Shown: in pieces, positions 58,720-64,000 of the stretch
How positions within the stretch are numbered: position 1 is the stretch's first letter
How the letters are laid out: each line of letters begins with the position of its first letter
NCBI GenBank assembly: GCA_030837785.1
Contig: JAUQYA010000066.1
Span: 1-64,000 of the forward strand
DNA: 64,000 nucleotides
Source: Albidovulum sp.
Lineage (GTDB): Bacteria; Pseudomonadota; Alphaproteobacteria; Rhodobacterales; Rhodobacteraceae
Reading direction: 5' to 3'
Program-made: the position numbers and the translations under genes
Notes under the pieces: model-generated
The model's database searches: none
Seen by the model: only the letters and a program-made list of their open reading frames with translations
What the model was told of the DNA's origin: nothing

Positions 58720-59771
58720 TGACCGATCTGCCCGAAACCTCCGCCTGGGAAGCCGGCATCTATCAGCTGGAGACGACCGACCCGGTCGTCGGCGGCCCGC
58801 CGAACATCGCCACCAAGGCGGGGGCGTCCAACATCGCCGCCTGGCAGCTCGGCAACCGGACCCGCTGGCTGAAGGACCAGCTTGCCGCGCTCCAGGCGAT
58901 GATCGGGGCGGCGACCACGGCCGTCGCCGGCATCGTCAGGCTGAACGACACGGTGACCTCGACCGCGACCGACCAGGCGGCGACGGCGAACGCGGTCAAG
59001 ACCGCGAACGACAACGCCAACAGCCGCGCGCTCAAGTCGACGACGGTCAGCGGCGGTGGCCTCGCGACCGGCGGCGGCGACCTGTCCGCCAACCGCACGA
59101 TCACCGTGCCCGCCGCCTCGCAGGCGGTGGCGGAGGCGGGGACGGACAACGCCACCGCCATGACGCCGCTGCGGGTGGCCCAGTATGTCGCCGCACGCCT
59201 GCTCTCGCTCCTGCCGACAGCATCGACGACGGACGCCGGCATCGTCCGCCTCGTCCACAGCGCGTCATCGACCTCCCAGACCGAGGCGCCGACGGCGGCG
59301 ATCCTCAAGACGGTCCAGGACAACGCCAACACCCGCGCGCTGGCGTCGCGGACGATCTCGACCTCGGGGCTGGCGACCGGCGGCGGCGACCTGACGGCCA
59401 ACCGCACGATTGCCGTGCCGGTCGCGACGGCAGTGCAGGCCCAGGCGGGCACCGACAACGCGACCGCGATGACACCCCTGCGCGTTGCCGACGCAATCGG
59501 CGCGCAGGCTGCCGGCGTCATCGCCTCGGCCGGCTATGCCACCGTCGGCAGCTACGCGATCGCCATCCGGACCGCCACCGGAGCGATCGCGGCGGGCCAG
59601 GTGCTCGCCGGAAGTGCCCTGAGGATCGTCGGCTTCCAGCAGAACAACCCCGACAGCGACAACACGATCTCGGTCGCGGGCGCGGCCCTGCCCGGGACCT
59701 GGCGGGCGATGTGCGCCGTGGCCGGTGGTGCGGGGCTCTATTCGTCCGGTCTCTTCCTGAGGATTTCATGA
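58719..59771 (+). CDS. Tail fibre (collar) protein with two tandem repeats
   Basis: A 350-residue protein starting LPETSAWEAGIYQLETTDPV VGG-like, the N-terminal baseplate-binding part of phage fibres. Two copies of an about 95-residue unit follow: each has GIVRL, an AILKTV or AVKTAN then DNANSRAL/DNANTRAL, GLATGGGDL and ANRTI, then AGTDNATAMTPLRVA. The C-terminus is a short beta tip. Length change of the repeats could alter host recognition. Confidence 0.88.
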   Translation: MTDLPETSAWEAGIYQLETTDPVVGGPPNIATKAGASNIAAWQLGNRTRWLKDQLAALQAMIGAATTAVAGIVRLNDTVTSTATDQAATANAVKTANDNANSRALKSTTVSGGGLATGGGDLSANRTITVPAASQAVAEAGTDNATAMTPLRVAQYVAARLLSLLPTASTTDAGIVRLVHSASSTSQTEAPTAAILKTVQDNANTRALASRTISTSGLATGGGDLTANRTIAVPVATAVQAQAGTDNATAMTPLRVADAIGAQAAGVIASAGYATVGSYAIAIRTATGAIAAGQVLAGSALRIVGFQQNNPDSDNTISVAGAALPGTWRAMCAVAGGAGLYSSGLFLRIS

Positions 59772-60328
59772 TGCTTTCAGCCGTGAACTACCGCAACCCC
59801 CGCGCGACCGCCGGCGCCGCGATCGAATGCGAGATCGAGCACCCCGTGTTCGGCTGGATCCCGTTCGTGGCGTCGCCGACCGATCCGGAAGCCCACGGCC
59901 GCCAGATCCATGCGCGTATCCTGGCCGACGCGGTCCCGCTCGCGCCCTGGCGGCCCGACACCACGGTCACCGGCGCCGACGTGGACCGGGAATGCGCCCG
60001 CCGCCTGCGCGGCACCGCCACGTTCCGGGCGCATGCGTTCCAGGCCGACCAGTTGTCGCTGATCCGGATCGCCGGGGCCGGATCGCTCGCAGCCGCCGCG
60101 CTCGCGGCCGGCGCACAACCGGGCGACTACCGCTGGCACGGCGGCGCCGACGACTTCGTCTGGTTCAGCGCCGACAACGCGGCCGTGCCGCTCGATGCCC
60201 AGGCGATGTTCGCCTTCGCCCAGGCAATGGCCATCCGCGAGGGCGACTTCGTCAGGGCGGCCCGCGCCCTCAAGGGCACGGCGCCGATCCCCGCCGACTA
60301 CACCGACAACCGCTACTGGCCCGCCTGA
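59768..60328 (+). CDS. Tail fibre assembly / DUF4376-type protein
   Basis: A 186-residue protein. VNYRNPRATAGAAIECEIEH, PFVASPTDPEAHGRQIHARI and the C-terminal APIPADYTDNRYWPA are typical of fibre-associated proteins of Rhodobacterales phages. It overlaps the fibre gene by four bases, the place of fibre chaperones. Function inferred from position. Confidence 0.75.
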   Translation: MMLSAVNYRNPRATAGAAIECEIEHPVFGWIPFVASPTDPEAHGRQIHARILADAVPLAPWRPDTTVTGADVDRECARRLRGTATFRAHAFQADQLSLIRIAGAGSLAAAALAAGAQPGDYRWHGGADDFVWFSADNAAVPLDAQAMFAFAQAMAIREGDFVRAARALKGTAPIPADYTDNRYWPA

Positions 60329-60340
60329 AAGGAGCCACCC

Positions 60341-61525
60341 ATGCCTGCACAGTTCCTGCACGGGACCGAGGTCGTCCAGATCAACGACGGCATCCGCCCG
60401 ATCCTCACCGTCAAGTCCTCGATCATCGGCATCGTCGGCACCGCGCCGCTGGCCGACGCCCTGGTCTTCCCGCCCGACACGCCGGTCCTGGTCACCGGGC
60501 CGCGCCAGGCCGCACTCCTCGGCGCGACCGGCACGCTCAAGGACGCCTACGAGGCGGTCTACGCCCAGGGCGTCAATGTCGCCGTGGTGATCCGGGTGGC
60601 CGAGGGGGCGGATGCGGCGGCGACGCTGGCTGCGGTCGCCGGCGACGAGACGGCGCAGACCGGGGTCTGGGCGCTCCTGACCGCGGGCAGCGTCACCGGC
60701 CAGACGCCGCGCATCCTCTGCGCGCCGGGCTTCACCTCGACGCCGGCGGCCGATCCCGCCGGGCCGGTGACCGTCAACCTGGTCTCGATCGCCGGCCGCC
60801 TGCGGGCCGTGGTGATCGCCGACGGGCCCAACACCACCGAGGCCGATGCGATCGCCGACGCCGGCAAGCACGGGTCGGACCGGCTCTACATCGTCGACCC
60901 GGGCGTCCGGGTCTTCGACACGGTCTCGGCGACCTACGTGACGCGCCCCGCCTCGGCCTATGTCGCCGGCATGATCTCGATGCGCGACCAGGAGTTCGGC
61001 TTCTGGTTCTCGCCGTCGAACACGATCGTCCAGGGGATCAGCGGCACCGCGCGGCCGATCAGCTTCAAGCTCTCCTCGGCCGAGACCGAGGCCAACCGGC
61101 TCAACGAGGCGCGGGTGGCGACGATCGTGCAGCAGAACGGCTTCCGGCTCTGGGGCAACCGCAGCCTCGCGGCCGACCAGCTCTGGACCTTCCTGCCGGT
61201 CCGCCGCACCGCCGACATGATCTACGAGAGCATGGAGGCGGCGCATCTCTGGGCGATGGACCGGCCGTTCAGCCAGCAGCTGATCCTCGACATCCGCGAC
61301 AGCGTCCAGGCCTATCTCAACACGCTGGTGGCGCGCGGCGCGCTGCTCGGCGGCAGCGTCTGGCTCGACCCCGAGCTCAACACGCAAGTGACGCTCGCCA
61401 ATGGCGAACTTTACCTCGACTTCGACATCGAGCCGCCCGCGCCGCTCGAGCACCTCACCTTCAGGGCCCATCGCAACGGCGAGTACTACGAAGAGCTCGT
61501 CGGCGAGATCGTGGCCGTCAGCTAA
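60341..61525 (+). CDS. Phage tail sheath protein
   Basis: A 394-residue sheath of the P2 FI / Mu L type, the contracting outer tube. FLHGTEVVQINDGIRPILTV KSSIIGIVG-like start, VTGPRQAALLGATGTL, a central LCAPGFTSTPAADPAGP, and the C-terminal LWGNRSLAADQLWTFLPVRR and TADMIYESME match the family. Confidence 0.95.
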   Translation: MPAQFLHGTEVVQINDGIRPILTVKSSIIGIVGTAPLADALVFPPDTPVLVTGPRQAALLGATGTLKDAYEAVYAQGVNVAVVIRVAEGADAAATLAAVAGDETAQTGVWALLTAGSVTGQTPRILCAPGFTSTPAADPAGPVTVNLVSIAGRLRAVVIADGPNTTEADAIADAGKHGSDRLYIVDPGVRVFDTVSATYVTRPASAYVAGMISMRDQEFGFWFSPSNTIVQGISGTARPISFKLSSAETEANRLNEARVATIVQQNGFRLWGNRSLAADQLWTFLPVRRTADMIYESMEAAHLWAMDRPFSQQLILDIRDSVQAYLNTLVARGALLGGSVWLDPELNTQVTLANGELYLDFDIEPPAPLEHLTFRAHRNGEYYEELVGEIVAVS

Positions 61526-61537
61526 GGAGACCAGCCC

Positions 61538-62041
61538 ATGTCGCTTCCGCGCACGATCCGCAACTTCAACGCCTTCGTCGACGGCCGGAGCTATTTCGGC
61601 CGCGCCACCGAGGCCAAGCTTCCGCAGCCGAAGATCCAGACCGAGGGCCACCGCGGCGCCGGGATGGACGGGCCGGTCGGCCTCGACATGGGGATGGAGG
61701 GGATGACGGCCGAGATCACCTTCGCCGAATGGGACCCGGTGCTCTTCAAGGCACTCGGCCGGCAGGAGCGCTTCGTGCTGCGCCCGGCCCAGCTCGGCGA
61801 GGACACCGCCAACGCCGACACGATCATCGCCACGATCGGCGGGCTGATCACCACGACCGAGACCGGCGACCTGAAGCCCGGCCAGGGCGCGGGGTCGTCG
61901 CTGAAGCTGGCGATGGACGTGCGCTACTACCGGCTGGAGATCAACGGCGAGGAGATCATGGAGATCGACCTCGTCAACGCCAAGCGGGTGGTTGGCGGCG
62001 TCGACCAGCTGAAGGACATCCGCCGGGCGATGGGCATCTGA
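61538..62041 (+). CDS. Phage major tail tube protein
   Basis: A 167-residue P2 FII-like tube protein: TIRNFNAFVDGRSYFGRATE, GMDGPVGLDMGMEGMTAEIT and YYRLEINGEEIMEIDLVNAK RVVGGVDQL-like. It forms the inner tube. GGAGACCAGCCC precedes the ATG. Confidence 0.94.
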   Translation: MSLPRTIRNFNAFVDGRSYFGRATEAKLPQPKIQTEGHRGAGMDGPVGLDMGMEGMTAEITFAEWDPVLFKALGRQERFVLRPAQLGEDTANADTIIATIGGLITTTETGDLKPGQGAGSSLKLAMDVRYYRLEINGEEIMEIDLVNAKRVVGGVDQLKDIRRAMGI

Positions 62042-62055
62042 GGAGGGCCTGACCG

Positions 62056-62355
62056 ATGAGCGACACCACCGTCACCCTCTCCGCCCCGCTCGACCGCAAG
62101 GGCGGGCCCATGATCACCAGCGTCGGGTTGCGCAAGCCAGACGTCGGCGCGCTGCGCGGCATGAAGCTGACCGACGTCTTGCAGATGGACGTCAACGCCA
62201 TGATCCGCCTCCTGCCGCGGATCACCACGCCGGCGCTCCTGCCCGACGAGGTGGCGGCGCTCGACCCGGCGGATTTCCTGTCGATCGCCGGCACGGTGGT
62301 CGGTTTTTTTATGACCGCGGAGCAGCTGGCGGCGGCGGAGCTGCCCGGCCGGTAG
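62056..62355 (+). CDS. Phage tail assembly chaperone, zero-frame product (P2 gpE-like)
   Basis: A 99-residue protein starting VTLSAPLDRKGGPMITSVGL RKPDVGALRG-like, the P2 E/TAC family. It reads through a T7 run (62304-62310) near its end. A -1 shift on that run would give the longer chaperone listed next. Located between tube and tape measure genes, the standard place for tail assembly chaperones. Confidence 0.88.
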   Translation: MSDTTVTLSAPLDRKGGPMITSVGLRKPDVGALRGMKLTDVLQMDVNAMIRLLPRITTPALLPDEVAALDPADFLSIAGTVVGFFMTAEQLAAAELPGR

Positions 62356-62510
62356 AGCTGCCCGACGAGATCGAGGAGGCGATGGCGGACATCGCCACCG
62401 TCTTCCACTGGGCGCCGGCGGACATGGACCCGATGGCGCCCGAGGAACTGGCGGGCTGGTGGGCGCGGGCACGGGCACGGGCCGGCGGCGGCGACGAGGG
62501 ACGAAGATGA
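62056..62510 (+). CDS. Tail assembly chaperone fusion made by -1 frameshift (gpE+E' type)
   Basis: At GGT TTT TTT ATG (62302-62313) a -1 slip on the seven T would move reading to the frame YDRGAAGG...VELPDEIEEAMAD, then ATVFHWAPADMDPMAPEELA and a final WWARARARAGGG, ending at TGA 62508-62510. The extension (66 codons) has no start of its own and contains the W-PE-L-WW pattern of gpE'. The fusion would be 151 residues. The TGA overlaps the tape measure ATG. Confidence 0.82.
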
Positions 62511-64000
62511 GCGATCTCAACATCTCGCTGATCCTGCGGCTGGTGGACAAGGCCACCGCGCCGGCGCGCGCGGCGCTGCGCCAGATCGACCGGCTTTCCG
62601 GCGACGGGTTCAGCCGCAACGCCGCCCGCGTCGCGGCGGGGTCGAAGCTGATGCGCTCAGGCCTCGGCGACCTCGGCCGCACCGCCACCGCCGGCACCGG
62701 CCTGATCGCCGCCTACGGTGCCGGCATGGTCGGGCTCGCCGCCAAGTTCGTCGGGCCCGCCGCCCAGTTCGAGCGCTTCGAGACGCAGCTCACCACGCTC
62801 GAGGGCTCGGCCGCGGGGGCGAAGCGGGCGATGGACTGGATCGAGGGCTTCGCCACGCGGACGCCCTTGCAGATGGAGGAGACCGTCGCGGCCTACGCCA
62901 GGCTGAAGGCCTTCGGGATCGATCCGACCAACGGCTCGATGCAGGCGCTCGTCGACACGATGGCGGCCACGGGGGGCGGCGCCGAGCAGCTCGACGGGCT
63001 GGTGCTCGCGCTCGGCCAGGCCTGGTCGAAGGGCAAGCTCCAGGGCGAGGAGGCGATGCAGATGCTCGAGCGCGGCGTGCCGGTCTGGGACCTGCTGGCG
63101 GGCAAGCTCCGCAAGCACACGGAAGAAGTGCAGGCGATGGCCGCCAAGGGCCAGCTCGGCCGCGAGGAGATCGGCCTTCTCGTCGAGGCGCTCGGCGAGG
63201 CCAACGCCGGCGCCTCCGAACGGATGGCGGGGGACTGGGACGGGATGGTCTCGAACCTCTGGGACTACTGGTCGAAGTTTCAGCGCATGGTCATGGGTTC
63301 TGGTCTCTTCGTCTTCCTCAAGTCAAGGCTGAAGAGCCTGCTCGAGCTTCTCGACCAGATGGCGCGCGACGGCCGGCTGCAGCAGTGGGCCGACGCCGTC
63401 GGAAGGGCGATCCGCACCGCGCTCGAGGCGATCTGGGAGATCGGCACGGGTGTGGCCGATGCCTGGCGCGAAATATCGCCCTGGATCATCAAGGCGAAGG
63501 ACGCGCTCGGCGGCTGGGCAGAACTGGCGGCCGCGATCGTGGCGCTGCTCTTCGCCAATACCCTGACCGGGATCGCGTGGGCCTTCGGCAAGATCGCGCT
63601 CGGGGCGGCGATGGCACTGCCGGGGCTCGTCGGCATCATCTGGGCGGCCGGGTCGGCCGCGCTCGCGGCGCTGCCCGGCATCCTTCAGGCCGTGGGCGGG
63701 GCGCTGAAGATCATCTGGGTGTGGACGCTGGCCAACCCCTATGTCGCCGCCCTTGTCGCGCTCGCGGCCCTGGGTGCCGGCATCTACTACTACTGGGACG
63801 AGATCGTGGAGTATTTCCGCGGCGTCATCGACACCCTGAAGCGGTGGTTCACCTCGCTCAAGGAGACGATCCTAGACGCCTTCGCGCCGCCGGACCCGTC
63901 GAAATGGGACAGCCTGGTGGAGCGGGGGAAAAACCTCCGGGGAACGCTCCCGCAGTCTCCCGCTGACCAGGGCGAGATCGGAAACTACCTCGACGGCCAG
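62507..64000 (+). CDS. Phage tail tape measure protein (partial, runs off the window)
   Basis: At least 498 residues are encoded with no stop. It starts LNISLILRLVDKATAPARAA LRQIDRLS-like. The tape measure domain is visible as FVGPAAQFERFETQLTTLEG, FATRTPLQMEETVAAYARLK, AFGIDPTNGSMQALVDTMAA TGGG-like and GKLQGEEAMQMLERGVPVWD LLA-like. Hydrophobic stretches follow (about 330-440). It sets tail length and is injected with DNA. ATGA overlap with the chaperone frame sets the start. Confidence 0.95.
   Translation, partial: MSDLNISLILRLVDKATAPARAALRQIDRLSGDGFSRNAARVAAGSKLMRSGLGDLGRTATAGTGLIAAYGAGMVGLAAKFVGPAAQFERFETQLTTLEGSAAGAKRAMDWIEGFATRTPLQMEETVAAYARLKAFGIDPTNGSMQALVDTMAATGGGAEQLDGLVLALGQAWSKGKLQGEEAMQMLERGVPVWDLLAGKLRKHTEEVQAMAAKGQLGREEIGLLVEALGEANAGASERMAGDWDGMVSNLWDYWSKFQRMVMGSGLFVFLKSRLKSLLELLDQMARDGRLQQWADAVGRAIRTALEAIWEIGTGVADAWREISPWIIKAKDALGGWAELAAAIVALLFANTLTGIAWAFGKIALGAAMALPGLVGIIWAAGSAALAALPGILQAVGGALKIIWVWTLANPYVAALVALAALGAGIYYYWDEIVEYFRGVIDTLKRWFTSLKETILDAFAPPDPSKWDSLVERGKNLRGTLPQSPADQGEIGNYLDGQ

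Larger units (their letters stand above)
33092..64000. mobile_element. Mu-like transposable prophage (left part; continues past the right edge)
   Basis: The gene order repeats that of phage Mu: leftward repressor near the left end, Ner position, MuA transposase, MuB ATPase, early accessory genes, GemA, a Mor/C-type activator, lysis genes, terminase, portal, head and tail genes. The tail module is P2-like. No integrase, tRNA or att repeat was seen, as expected for transposition. The left terminus must lie between ubiK (32990) and 33608. Candidate TG ends are at 33092, 33097 and 33099, just left of the first transposase-site-like repeat. The right end is outside the window. Confidence 0.93.

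Noticed and set aside
63385..63966. Arg-rich frame inside the tape measure gene
   Set aside because: It is a +1 shadow of the tape measure frame, which is open through the end of the window.

Overview
The window is GC-rich (roughly two thirds G+C) and comes from an alphaproteobacterium, most likely a member of the Rhodobacteraceae. The evidence is the atpG-atpD-atpC order, a CIRCE-controlled groESL operon, a DUF1150/Hsp20 pair, the purE-purK and lgt-midA-pgeF operons, a UbiK homologue, a divergent trxB/lrp pair and a fused ATP sulfurylase/APS kinase. Nothing in the sequence gives a species name.

Region 1 (1-33.0 kb) is host chromosome, mostly housekeeping genes in short operons. In order it holds the end of the F1 ATPase operon; an unrecognised 445-residue Cys/Ser-rich protein; two abutting gene remnants (methyltransferase and AraC tails) beside prs; a DsbA-like isomerase with an alpha/beta hydrolase; threonine aldolase with a YcgN-type protein; a GNAT enzyme, ribF, maoC, a HAD phosphatase, Mn-pyrophosphatase and a TraB/GumN protein; groES-groEL; an HxlR regulator, a DMT transporter, a Gre-type factor, a Nudix enzyme and a lipase-like hydrolase; purE, an oxidoreductase and purK coupled by 4-bp overlaps; Hsp20, DUF1150 and cytochrome b561; argC and sat/cysC; trxB/lrp; a Hint-domain protein; and lgt-midA-pgeF with ubiK divergent. 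A 48-codon gene with a near-perfect ribosome binding site sits at 29.6 kb.

Region 2 (about 33.1 kb to beyond the right edge) is a Mu-like transposable prophage of the type known from Rhodobacter (RcapMu-like). Its layout follows Mu: left end with repeated transposase-site-like sequences, a leftward S24-type repressor with an accessory secreted protein, an operator, a Ner-position gene, small early genes, a ParB-like protein, MuA transposase (D269/D340/E392), MuB ATPase, DUF3164, GemA and a Mor/C-type activator. The late half has lysis genes, terminase, portal, F-like head protein, protease with nested scaffold and major head protein. The tail module is contractile and P2-like: V, W, J, I, fibre, sheath, tube, a frameshifted tail assembly chaperone, and a tape measure that runs off the window. 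Nearly all prophage genes overlap by ATGA or TGATG, so they are translationally coupled.

The points most worth a second look are in the prophage. They are a run of 14 G that throws an early gene out of frame; a second frameshift in the gene two positions further on; a spaced two-block element found just upstream of both the endolysin and the protease genes (candidate activator-dependent late promoters); a cluster of four GTTGCATGTT repeats inside the left end; and the T7 slippery site in the tail chaperone gene. In the host part, the 445-residue protein is the least explained gene. No CRISPR array, rRNA or tRNA was seen.
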